Shown one piece after another: positions 7,301 through 13,383 of a stretch of DNA of 16,746 nt (position 1 is the stretch's first letter; each line of letters begins with the position of its first letter). The notes beneath the pieces are model-generated. The model made no database searches, had not been told where the DNA came from, and saw only the letters and a list, made by a program, of their open reading frames with translations. Made by a program: the position numbers and the translations under genes. The DNA is from JBBQIY01 sp964618405 (GTDB lineage: Bacteria; Verrucomicrobiota; Kiritimatiellia; RFP12; UBA3636). Where the stretch lies: the NCBI GenBank assembly GCA_964618405.1, contig CAZUAY010000053.1:1-16746 (forward strand). Reading direction: 5' to 3'.

Positions 7301-9688
7301 GGTCGACTGATACGCAAAAGCGACGATCCGTGTTGTGCCGTCGACAACTGCAGCCAGTGGATCTTTGCCGGCATCAATGATGACGCGCCCCACAGAACGG
7401 TAAAGGTCATTGTAGGTTGCGGGCAGAATCTCCACCGGGATCCCGCAGGTAATGTAATGCGTTCCGTTGGTGCGCCATTGCATTCTGGGCTGCCCTACGC
7501 GTCCACGCTGCCCCGGCGATATGTCTGGAACCAAAGCCGCGGTCTTCGCTAGGAACGGCGGCAAATCCTGTGGGGTGATCAGAATCAGCCCCATCCCCTG
7601 CGCCAGTTTAGCTTCGATCAACGCTTGATTCGGCGCGTCTATTTTAGACCATAGGGGACCGCTCACGATCAGCACGTCGTAGTCCTCCTCCAGGCGTTTT
7701 TGTAGGCTGCGGTTCGCATCCCGATAAGTGAAGCTTCCGTAATGTGACATCATCCCCATCCTGACGCAAAATTCGGCGTTCGACAGACGAACAGTTTCAA
7801 TATCGATGTCCAACCGTTGCGCCAGCTCGACCAATTCCCGAGCCTTCTCAATCCCCACAATCCCCAGGGCACGCAAACGGCCACGTTCATAGGGAATGCC
7901 CCACTTCACGTGAGGCGTCTTAATGCGCGTCGACAAGGTCACATCTTTGGATGTATCGGTCGCAGCTTTGACTTGCTCCGTTCGAGGCAGCATGTGTTGT
8001 TTCCCCTCAAACGTGTCCTCGAACAACGCTAGGCGCTCGCCATTCTCACTAACGGCGCAGCGAATGTTCTGTACTCCCTCTGAGGGGGATGCAAACGTCC
8101 TGGGCTCCCCCGCCGTGAACGCGATGTCTTGATCGAACACTGCGTCGTCGGGATCAACGTTTCCTGCGCCCTGCATGATTCGCACATTGAACAGGCCTGA
8201 ACGGGCGGAGTAGACCGTGGTGTTAACGGTGTTGGAGCTGCTCAGGGTCTGTCCGATGAAACCATTTTCCACCCCCGCCACGTCGCGGACACCGTGGAAA
8301 GGCGTCATACGACACTGCGTATGGAACTGCTCGCCCGCTTTTATTTCGATCGGGGCAAACCACCATTCCAACGTGCAGAACTCGGCGCCGGCGATCCAGT
8401 TGTAGGCTGAATCTACGTAGCGGTAGTCGAATTCACAGGCAAGCCCAATCCCGGCTGTGTCGGCTGCGGCCAACCATCCCCGGGTGACGTCTCGATGAAA
8501 GACATCGCCCCCACTAGATGAGGGGACGCGTTCGACGCCGCTTTCTTTAGGGATGAAATAACTGAAATCGCGCCCACTCACGGTAAGTCCATGACGGAAA
8601 TGAGGCGAAATTACAATGGGAGCGTTGTCTGGAGCATGGTTAATAAAATCATAATCAATTTCGATACCACACTGTCCGCTTCGCACGGTGACGGTCTTTC
8701 GCATTTCTAAATGAGGGAAGTTATTCAATCCCATACGTGCAAACTGGACAGAAACATTCTCACCAGAATCGGATATGACGGTGAACTCGAATGGCGCGCT
8801 TCGCACGGTCTTGCCGGCCTCTCGAACGCGGTCGGTGAACATGCGATAGTCGCCAGAACCCGCGAACGCTGTAGGGTACGGCTTGTAAACGAATTCATCG
8901 CACCCCGCTCCTCTGGAAGCATCGAAGACAATTCGGATGAATTGGTTTTCGAGCGCCACCCGAGATCCCTCGACGCGCAGGACGCAGTTCGAAGAAGCCG
9001 GTGATGGCGCCAAGGAGGATTGCACCGCTGTCACATCTTCGGAACCATTCGAATGGTTCAACGGTTGTACGCCAATGGCGACCTCCTCGCAGAGCGACAC
9101 ATCGTCAAACAGCGCCCGTCCGACGTATTCGTCAAACATGGCGTAAACGACCACCTCTTGGATCGGACGATCGGGATAGTACGTCTTCGACACCCGTTGC
9201 CATCCGTGTTGGAAAGGATTGAACGGAATTACGCAATCGTCGCGCACCCCGTCGTTGAAAAGCACGATTGCCTTCAGATAGTATGACTTGGGGTCGACCC
9301 CTTGCATTTGAATGTTGTCGGCCAGACTAGCCCCGCTCAGGGTAACAGGAGTCGGTCTATGCTGATTCAAGGTGATCCGCTGGAAAACACCCGCCCTGTC
9401 GCCGCGGGTTTCCCTTTCGACAATTACCAAGTTCTGTTTTTTATCGAAGATCGTCTGCGCCAGGGATCCGCTACGGTGAAAAACGCTCCATGGCAAGAGG
9501 GTATTCTCGAACGAGGGGTTGTCGATCAATTGGCGAGGCTCGGCCGCTAGGGTATTCCCGCTAACTATCCCGACGAAGAGCAGCACTCCCATCGCGACGA
9601 AACGGCGATATTTGATAGGGACTCTCTGACGATAGGGCGGGACGTGATTGCCATTCCCACGCCTGCAATTAATCCGAATAAAATTCAT
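4310..9688 (-). CDS. Giant exported multidomain glycoside-hydrolase-like protein (GH42-like barrel)
   Basis: This is a 1792-residue secreted protein. An export signal with a long basic n-region (to about 30) and hydrophobic MGVLLFVGIVSG leads to a probable cleavage near LAA (47-49). Residues 53-200 look like a carbohydrate-binding jelly roll (DNPSFEN, ALFDDVSL). About 235-480 resembles a mutarotase-like beta-sandwich. About 595-845 looks like a GATase1-like domain, followed by beta-sandwich segments. About 1045-1380 resembles a GH42 beta-galactosidase barrel, with WRLGDENSLTYYD (candidate acid/base Glu1172) and the typical LQEQYGSLPELNNEWATDFESWEDV-like insert. About 1385-1590 resembles the GH42 trimerisation/GATase domain. 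A glutamate nucleophile is not obvious at the expected strand. The start has AAAGGAAG ten bases upstream. The substrate is unknown; a galactose-containing polysaccharide is only a guess. Confidence 0.8.
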   Translation of the reverse strand: MNFIRINCRRGNGNHVPPYRQRVPIKYRRFVAMGVLLFVGIVSGNTLAAEPRQLIDNPSFENTLLPWSVFHRSGSLAQTIFDKKQNLVIVERETRGDRAGVFQRITLNQHRPTPVTLSGASLADNIQMQGVDPKSYYLKAIVLFNDGVRDDCVIPFNPFQHGWQRVSKTYYPDRPIQEVVVYAMFDEYVGRALFDDVSLCEEVAIGVQPLNHSNGSEDVTAVQSSLAPSPASSNCVLRVEGSRVALENQFIRIVFDASRGAGCDEFVYKPYPTAFAGSGDYRMFTDRVREAGKTVRSAPFEFTVISDSGENVSVQFARMGLNNFPHLEMRKTVTVRSGQCGIEIDYDFINHAPDNAPIVISPHFRHGLTVSGRDFSYFIPKESGVERVPSSSGGDVFHRDVTRGWLAAADTAGIGLACEFDYRYVDSAYNWIAGAEFCTLEWWFAPIEIKAGEQFHTQCRMTPFHGVRDVAGVENGFIGQTLSSSNTVNTTVYSARSGLFNVRIMQGAGNVDPDDAVFDQDIAFTAGEPRTFASPSEGVQNIRCAVSENGERLALFEDTFEGKQHMLPRTEQVKAATDTSKDVTLSTRIKTPHVKWGIPYERGRLRALGIVGIEKARELVELAQRLDIDIETVRLSNAEFCVRMGMMSHYGSFTYRDANRSLQKRLEEDYDVLIVSGPLWSKIDAPNQALIEAKLAQGMGLILITPQDLPPFLAKTAALVPDISPGQRGRVGQPRMQWRTNGTHYITCGIPVEILPATYNDLYRSVGRVIIDAGKDPLAAVVDGTTRIVAFAYQSTGTSAYGHSLTPAFPYHEAPATYNAHEYYFSLLAKSVLWAAQKTPTVLLEEFVAPNREVEFSATNKDAITSRWNNLGPARTLRTEVVFRDCDSDIQHVVREERSWAQGINMLTIPCPERLRPGLNLVDIRILHGDKVVNWGSTWFNVSFPASIQAVTPDETVLAAGEKLSGTVRVDGDWRKTKIVVRLKDASGAAVRQAVFEGTETCRFSFDVPAGISVVCDLEATVFIEDRLLDREVAEITITPPPHSWDDFIGIIAGDHYRYFYPTYLLDHCFEVMRECGFSGYRFVNTPIEVIRRYIRGGAQHLIVSGRGSQQHLGASFREAAKKYSETRDVKYLVRDPCLADPEFLSNVETSLHQAIHPYLRLRPLVWRLGDENSLTYYDAAFDFCFSKWSLDAFRVWLQEQYGSLPELNNEWATDFESWEDVIPSTTEGIQQRGTQNYAPWADHREYMDTAFADYFALCREACREAAPGISVAISGTQMPGAYSGYDYWKLSQALPSQIQPYKVGNQWDLVASFGVEDVTPWCAGYGSQGPQLERDVWEASFLFRAPGISFFSDFMALNPDLTLSRSLSDYKEYTEDLRRGVGRLIRIANPSPPDVLIHYSQASLRLAAIQGRTGDFQKTRNSWVQICRDSGLSYGFVSYQQIEDGWLSESSPAVLVLPDSMALSDLEAKRIAEYVSAGGVLLCDREPGTFDRHCAIRQKGVLTPLLGVSRAATGEGQNAMIRVGDTTIHALIPNKDIKEAGARAQGVSQNDDLPVAVFVHDVDQGQSVFLNFLLDYAALKEYDAAAASRYLAIIKTIIRCDPAISVERTAPGELLNARAFRYQLGDALYLGVVNDRDTLRGVSPLRVRIPQKRHVYDVREQRYLGYLDEFGLETGASQAAFYAMTPWTCQEVSMHVSAKKLVPGQTVDYEISVVYEGDTPPSLDVVRLDVYDERGTLNLRASQNLTVESQIQRGDLQIPYNTPAGTWKIVATHVISGRRAEAHLEIVSNTQ

Positions 9689-9825
9689 TTAAATCACGCT
9701 TCCTTTAAAAATCAGACTCATTCGATAATCGAGAACCGTTCACGAAGAACAGTACGTTCGGCTGGCCGCTCGAATCGTTCCGCTGCTGGCCTCGTATTTA
9801 AAATAGTTTTCATCCGCACCCTGGT

Positions 9826-11307
9826 CTACCGTATGAGGATCATGGTGAGGTGAAAGACTTTTTCGTAGCAACCGAGGTCGGGTAGGCCGAACGTGAGATC
9901 CACGCGCGGATTGCCGTCCAGATCGGGGGCCCCACTCATCCAGTTTTGTACCACACCTGCATTGACGCAAGGGGAGCTGCCAGGGAGGCGGTAGTCTCCG
10001 GCGGCGGCGTTGCGGAACAGGGGATCCGCATTGAGGTTGCCGGTGCCGGTCACCGCCGGCGTCACGCAGCAGAAGTTTAGGCCGGTGTCGCCCATGGCGT
10101 TCGCATAATTCGGTTTGACCGGCGCCGTGTTCTCGTAAAAGATGCTGTTGGTGGCTGTTCCGGTACCGTTGATGTACAGCCCACCGGCTTCAACTTCGGC
10201 AGTGTTGCCGGCGATCGTCGAGTTGAGGATCGTCCCAGTCTCGAGATAGACGCCGCCGGCGTTCGTGACCGCACTATTGCCGGCTACCAAGCAGTTGACG
10301 AGGGTTGCGTGAGGGGCAAAGATCCCGCCACCGACATTCCCCTGGTTGCCCTCGAACCGGCTGTTCTCGATCCGTACGCCTTCTCCGCCAGCATACAGCC
10401 CGCCGCCCTGTCGGCTTGCAGCCCACGTCGCCCGGTACCGCGCATTGTTATTCTCGAACACGCACCCGGAAATCAGCAGGTTGGTATGGTTATCGTGGAA
10501 AAGGGCACCGCCACCCTGGTGTCCGCTGAGGTTGTTGCTGAACCGGCAGCGCACAAGGGTTGTTGGATGACGGTCTATCCGTTTCTCAGGAGAGTAACTC
10601 AACGCGCCGCCATAATTGGCGTTGGTATTGTCCTCAAAAACGCAATCCGCGATGTCCACCCGGCCGTACGTGGAAAAAATCCCCATTCCGCTTCCGTGCG
10701 TCCGTGACACGTTTGCACGGAACACGCAGTTGGTAACGAGCACCTTCACATCTGCAAGGACCAATACCCGGCTGAGATAGATAGCGATGCCGCCGCCGTA
10801 CGTATCGCTGTCGTTAGCTTCGAACACGCAATCCTCGATCCGTACATCGAAGCGTCGAATCCCGCTTGCGGAAAGGCCGGCGCCACTCGCATCGCTGACG
10901 TAATTGCGAATCGTCAGCCCTGCGACCTGCTGCCGGAGGTTGTCATCGGTATAATAATTATCCGTCGTGATGGAGATCCCGCGGCTCCCCCCGGCATGGG
11001 TGCCATCCAGGATCGTCACCTCCGCTCCGTCCACGCCTTCAAGCCGCAGACCTGCCGTGATGTTGACCGTGTTGGTTGGGTAGTAGGTGCCCGCCGCAAG
11101 CCGTACCACCCGCGGGGCAGCATTGGCCAGAGCGGCGTTGACCACTTCCACGACACAGGTGCCGGCGGTTTCCCAACTGGTGTAAGGGGCGGCCGGTGCC
11201 ACGCCCGCGGTTCCTGGCGGGACAACGAAATGCGTCGCCGCCGAACAGGTAAGCCCGCCTATCGCCAGACAAACGTAAAAGGCCAATCGAAACGTTATGT
11301 GTTGCAT
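9826..11307 (-). CDS. Exported right-handed parallel beta-helix repeat protein
   Basis: This is a 493-residue exported protein. A signal peptide (RLAFYVCLAIGGLTCSA, about 7-23) precedes THFVVPPGT and PYTSWETAGT, an N-cap motif common on secreted beta-helix proteins of PVC bacteria. From about 85 to 420 it is built of repeated coils ending in N/G-rich turns, such as DCVFEANDSDTYGGG, NCVFRANVSRTHGSG, GCVFENN, NSRFEGNQGNVGGG and NSTIAGNTAEVEAGG. This is the pattern of pectate-lyase-like or polymorphic-outer-membrane-type helices. The C-terminus DPLFRNAAAGDYRLPGSSPCVNAG and DLGCYE is a recurrent end of such proteins. No catalytic residues can be assigned, so carbohydrate binding, lyase or adhesin roles are all open. 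I start at 11307 because GGAGG (11320-11316) lies eight bases upstream; an ATG at 11322 overlaps that site and is unlikely. Confidence 0.85.
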   Translation of the reverse strand: MQHITFRLAFYVCLAIGGLTCSAATHFVVPPGTAGVAPAAPYTSWETAGTCVVEVVNAALANAAPRVVRLAAGTYYPTNTVNITAGLRLEGVDGAEVTILDGTHAGGSRGISITTDNYYTDDNLRQQVAGLTIRNYVSDASGAGLSASGIRRFDVRIEDCVFEANDSDTYGGGIAIYLSRVLVLADVKVLVTNCVFRANVSRTHGSGMGIFSTYGRVDIADCVFEDNTNANYGGALSYSPEKRIDRHPTTLVRCRFSNNLSGHQGGGALFHDNHTNLLISGCVFENNNARYRATWAASRQGGGLYAGGEGVRIENSRFEGNQGNVGGGIFAPHATLVNCLVAGNSAVTNAGGVYLETGTILNSTIAGNTAEVEAGGLYINGTGTATNSIFYENTAPVKPNYANAMGDTGLNFCCVTPAVTGTGNLNADPLFRNAAAGDYRLPGSSPCVNAGVVQNWMSGAPDLDGNPRVDLTFGLPDLGCYEKVFHLTMILIR

Positions 11308-11323
11308 CTTCCGATCCTCCATC

Positions 11324-11356
11324 TTGGTGTTCGAGGTTCTTGAAAACCTCCACCAA
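11324..11356 (-). promoter_or_regulatory. Leader hairpin next to the beta-helix ribosome binding site
   Basis: In the minus-strand transcript TTGGTG and GAGGTT (upstream) pair with AACCTC and CACCAA (downstream). This makes a 12-bp stem with a GAA bulge and a six-base loop. It ends three bases before the GGAGG that serves the ATG at 11307. There is no U-tract, so it is not a terminator. It could modulate translation or protect the 5' end of the mRNA; the role is inferred. Confidence 0.5.
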
Positions 11357-11523
11357 ACCTTGGCAGAGGGGTTGCATGTTAAACGTTAGCGTATCCCATA
11401 CGGATACTTTCAAGGGTAACTTCGCGTTGTTCGGTGACTTATTCGAAGGATGGTTTGCGAAATTACAACCCTGTATCATTAATCAGTAAGCCAAGCGTAG
11501 ACACTATCCGACGAACCGATTGA

Positions 11524-11553
11524 AAAATAGCACAAATCATAATCACCTGTCAA
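11524..11553 (-). promoter_or_regulatory. Candidate promoter of the beta-helix gene
   Basis: On the minus strand a perfect TTGACA (11553-11548) is followed after 18 bases by TATTTT (11529-11524). Transcription would begin around 11517, giving an untranslated leader of about 210 bases before the ATG at 11307. The promoter sits just outside the left end of the composite inverted repeat at 11565. The perfect -35 makes it credible despite the imperfect -10. Confidence 0.5.
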
Positions 11554-11564
11554 CAACCCCATGA

Positions 11565-11645
11565 GTAATCGGTCAGTCGCCGGGGTTTGAGTGGAAAGCC
11601 CCAAAGAACAGGCCTTGACCCCGCCCCCGTTGACTTACCGATTAC
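11565..11645 (-). repeat. GTAATCGGT element copy A
   Basis: This is an 81-base element with terminal inverted repeats GTAATCGGTCAGTC (left) and GACTTACCGATTAC (right), matching at 13 of 14 positions. The interior is C/G-rich. In minus-strand orientation it begins GTAATCGGT and ends with the same 23 bases that end copy B. An inverted heptamer array follows directly at 11646. Confidence 0.8.
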
Positions 11646-11680
11646 AGTTGCGAGTCGCGAGTCATCAGTGGCGAGTGGCA
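11646..11680 (-). repeat. Heptamer array, minus orientation, degenerate
   Basis: Read on the minus strand the units run ACTCGCC, ACTGATG, ACTCGCG, ACTCGCA, then ACT, and this abuts GTAATCGGT of copy A. It is the mirror image of the array-element junction at 11786-11824 and more degenerate than the other arrays. Confidence 0.6.
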
Positions 11681-11785
11681 GAATGAATACGCGGACACAT
11701 CCAGGGAGGACTTCTCAGATCTTCCGTAACGGCATCCCTTTCGCCCAGATACACGTCCCCGACCTCGTGGTTGGGGCTGATGGAG

Positions 11786-11820
11786 ACTCGCAACTCGCAA
11801 CTCGCTACTCGCTACTCGCT
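11786..11820 (+). repeat. Heptamer array, 5 units of ACTCGCA type
   Basis: The units are ACTCGCA, ACTCGCA, ACTCGCT, ACTCGCT and ACTCGCT, then ACT, directly followed by GTAATCGGT of element copy B at 11824. This is the same heptamer family as at 404-438 and 492-554. Confidence 0.9.
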
Positions 11821-11823
11821 ACT

Positions 11824-11883
11824 GTAATCGGTCGAGTGGGTGGTGCTCCTCTGTCTGCCCAACCCCGGCGACTGACCGATTAC
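11824..11883 (+). repeat. GTAATCGGT element copy B
   Basis: This is a 60-base element bounded by GTAATCGGTC and GACCGATTAC. Its last 23 bases are identical, in inverted orientation, to the first 23 of copy A. Its interior differs in length and sequence from copy A, so the ends are the conserved part. Confidence 0.8.
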
Positions 11884-11922
11884 CAACCCCAAGTCATGGA
11901 TCTAAATCATTCACCGAATTTG

Positions 11923-11954
11923 AAAACAAAAAACCGACCCGTAAACGAGTCGGT
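11923..11954 (-). terminator. Rho-independent terminator of tRNA-Cys
   Basis: On the minus strand ACCGACTCG and CGGGTCGGT form a nine-base-pair stem (one G-U pair) around the loop TTTA. A run of T residues interrupted by one G follows (TTTTTGTTTT). It starts five bases after the encoded CCA of tRNA-Cys, the expected place. Confidence 0.88.
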
Positions 11955-11958
11955 AAAA

Positions 11959-12032
11959 TGGAGGCGTGAATCGGAGTCGAACCGATCTAGAAGGATTTGC
12001 AGTCCTCTGCCTAACCGCTTGGCTATCACGCC
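11959..12032 (-). tRNA. tRNA-Cys (anticodon GCA)
   Basis: The minus strand gives a complete cloverleaf of 74 bases including an encoded CCA. The acceptor stem GGCGTGA pairs with TCACGCC, and the discriminator is T (U73), a cysteine identity element. The D arm is AGCCAAGCGGTTAGGC. The anticodon loop carries GCA (12000-11998), and the T arm contains GGTTCGACTCC. It is expressed alone from its own promoter and closed by its own terminator. Confidence 0.97.
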
Positions 12033-12051
12033 CTATGATGGGGACCTGTAC

Positions 12052-12081
12052 AATCTACCAAAAACTACCCTTGTATGTCAA
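12052..12081 (-). promoter_or_regulatory. Promoter of tRNA-Cys
   Basis: The minus strand has a perfect TTGACA (12081-12076), an 18-base spacer and TAGATT (12057-12052). Transcription would begin near 12045, about 13 bases before the mature tRNA 5' end at 12032. The position and the perfect -35 make this a convincing call. Confidence 0.7.
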
Positions 12082-12096
12082 CTCTTGATCTTGCGC

Positions 12097-12118
12097 TTTG
12101 GAGTTTTGGAGTTTGGAG
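12097..12118 (+). repeat. Three TTTGGAG units
   Basis: TTTGGAG occurs at 12097-12103, 12105-12111 and 12112-12118; the first two are separated by a single T. On the minus strand the units read as ACTCC-type heptamers, so they share the ACTC opening with the ACTCGCA family. The run lies just upstream of the tRNA-Cys promoter. Confidence 0.6.
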
Positions 12119-12138
12119 TTTTCCGGACTCGAGTAAGC

Positions 12139-12178
12139 GTGCCTGCCTGACTGCGAGGGTACTCGCTCAGGCAGGCAC
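12139..12178. repeat. Long bipartite hairpin after the M24 gene
   Basis: A 12-bp perfect outer stem (GTGCCTGCCTGA with TCAGGCAGGCAC) encloses an inner 5-bp stem GCGAG/CTCGC with a GGTA loop. It lies eight bases beyond the stop codon of the minus-strand operon. There is no T-run after it on either strand, so it is either a 3'-end stabiliser or terminator-like structure, or a member of an interspersed palindrome family. Confidence 0.65.
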
Positions 12179-12185
12179 ACAGAGA

Positions 12186-13349
12186 TTACAGTTCGACGAC
12201 TCCCTTTAGCTTGTCCGAGAAGAGATCAAGCCCTGCTTCGGTCACCGCTCCGCCGGTCTCCCAACGCAGACCAAAATCGTTGCTCTTCACGAACGAGTCG
12301 ATCTGGAAGGTCATGTTCTTCTCAAGCAGATATTCAGATGTGGTTTCCATCCAAGGACGCTCCACTTCGAGCATGCCCAGTCCATGACAGGGGCCGTACA
12401 TGAAGTTTTCGGCAAAACCGCGCTCCTTGAAGAACGCCAGATAGTTGCGGGCAACGACACCAGCAACGACGCCAGCCTTGATCCATTCGCGAGTCTTGAA
12501 ATGGGCTTCCAGACCAAACTCAACGAGCTTGCGCTGTTCGGCGCTCATTTTTCCGATCACGAAGGGGATCCCGATGGACGGTGAATAGCCGTCAACGCGA
12601 GCACCAATGTTGATCTGGATCATCTTATTTTTTTCGATGAGCTGATGCGTCGGACGCGAAATGGCGTTGTTGGTCGAGGAACCACAGAAGGCATAAAGGC
12701 TATGCGCTTCATGTTCTCCACCATTAGCGTAGATCGCGTTTTGTGCGATACCGACCACCTGGAGTTCGGTCATGCCCGGACGAATCTTGCCCAATACCTC
12801 ATCAACCGCGATCTCCGAAATACGGAATGCTTCGCGCAAGCAAGCCAATTCGGCTTCGGACTTGATCTGGCGTAGCGATGTGACCAAGTCGTCGGACTTC
12901 ACGATTTCCGCATCGGGAAAAGCGCGCTGAATCGCCTGATACAGGTCAACGCTCGTCACCAGCCAGCCGGCGACGCCGATCCGCTTGGGGTTCGTCACGC
13001 CGATCGAATCGAAGACATCTTTGAACTTGCTGAACGCCGCACCTGGGAAACTTGGATCGGCGGATTCACGGTATTCAGCCATGCGGTGGATGTTCTCGAC
13101 CGGCGACCATTTGCGTGCGAATTCTTTTGATTCCGGACCGCATAAGAGTGCCACTTTGCCCGAGGGTGCAATCGCCACGCCACCGACTTCGAACAGCGAC
13201 CAGAAGCCGCTGAAATAGCGAACGTTGGCGAAATCCGCTTCATTCGAATTTGCGATCAACGCATCAAGACCTGCCGCTGCGATCAGCTTAGCGGCGCGAT
13301 CGGTTCTCTCTCCATATTCCTTTGCTGGAATATAAACTTTGCCCTTCAT
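12186..13349 (-). CDS. M24/creatinase-like hydrolase with altered metal site
   Basis: This 387-residue cytoplasmic protein has the two-domain M24 (pita-bread) layout: a creatinase N-terminal domain (about 10-160) and the catalytic domain (about 165-380). Usual M24 peptidases bind two metals through Asp, Asp, His, Glu and Glu. Here the first Asp site reads INIGA (Asn247), the second reads YSPS (Ser258), His322 is kept in GPCHGLGM, the next Glu site reads FQIDSF (Asp351), and the last Glu is kept in RWETGG (Glu364). His235 aligns with the conserved proton-handling His. Loss of metal ligands recalls creatinase, so a C-N hydrolase on a small amide is more likely than Xaa-Pro aminopeptidase. The ATG at 13349 has AAGGAG nine bases upstream; an upstream in-frame ATG at 13427 overlaps the deacetylase gene. 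It is the last gene of the operon. Confidence 0.8.
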   Translation of the reverse strand: MKGKVYIPAKEYGERTDRAAKLIAAAGLDALIANSNEADFANVRYFSGFWSLFEVGGVAIAPSGKVALLCGPESKEFARKWSPVENIHRMAEYRESADPSFPGAAFSKFKDVFDSIGVTNPKRIGVAGWLVTSVDLYQAIQRAFPDAEIVKSDDLVTSLRQIKSEAELACLREAFRISEIAVDEVLGKIRPGMTELQVVGIAQNAIYANGGEHEAHSLYAFCGSSTNNAISRPTHQLIEKNKMIQINIGARVDGYSPSIGIPFVIGKMSAEQRKLVEFGLEAHFKTREWIKAGVVAGVVARNYLAFFKERGFAENFMYGPCHGLGMLEVERPWMETTSEYLLEKNMTFQIDSFVKSNDFGLRWETGGAVTEAGLDLFSDKLKGVVEL

Positions 13350-13383
13350 ATCTGTATTCTCCTTGTTTATGGTTTTTCTGAAC

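Larger units (their letters stand above)
11565..11883. repeat. Composite inverted repeat (two GTAATCGGT elements with heptamer arrays)
   Basis: The outermost 23 bases at the left (11565-11587) are the exact reverse complement of those at the right (11861-11883). Each half contains a GTAATCGGT...ACCGATTAC element on the outside and an ACTCGCA-type heptamer array abutting it on the inside. The whole 319-bp stretch is therefore an imperfect palindrome around a centre of about 105 bases (11681-11785). There is no transposase gene and no credible coding frame inside. Confidence 0.85.
11323..12185. other. Intergenic region between beta-helix gene and M24 operon
   Basis: This 863-base stretch contains the beta-helix leader and promoter, the composite inverted repeat, the tRNA-Cys terminator, gene and promoter, a short TTTGGAG heptamer run and a long hairpin. 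A 187-codon frame (11587-12150, plus) runs straight through the repeats and antisense to the tRNA; it lacks a ribosome binding site and is not a gene. Confidence 0.7.

Noticed and set aside
11565..11883. Insertion sequence
   Set aside because: Inverted ends exist but there is no transposase and target duplication is not visible, so it is annotated as a repeat only.
11587..12150. 187-codon plus-strand open frame
   Set aside because: It crosses the palindromic repeats, a heptamer array and the antisense of tRNA-Cys, has no ribosome binding site and its peptide is repeat-derived.
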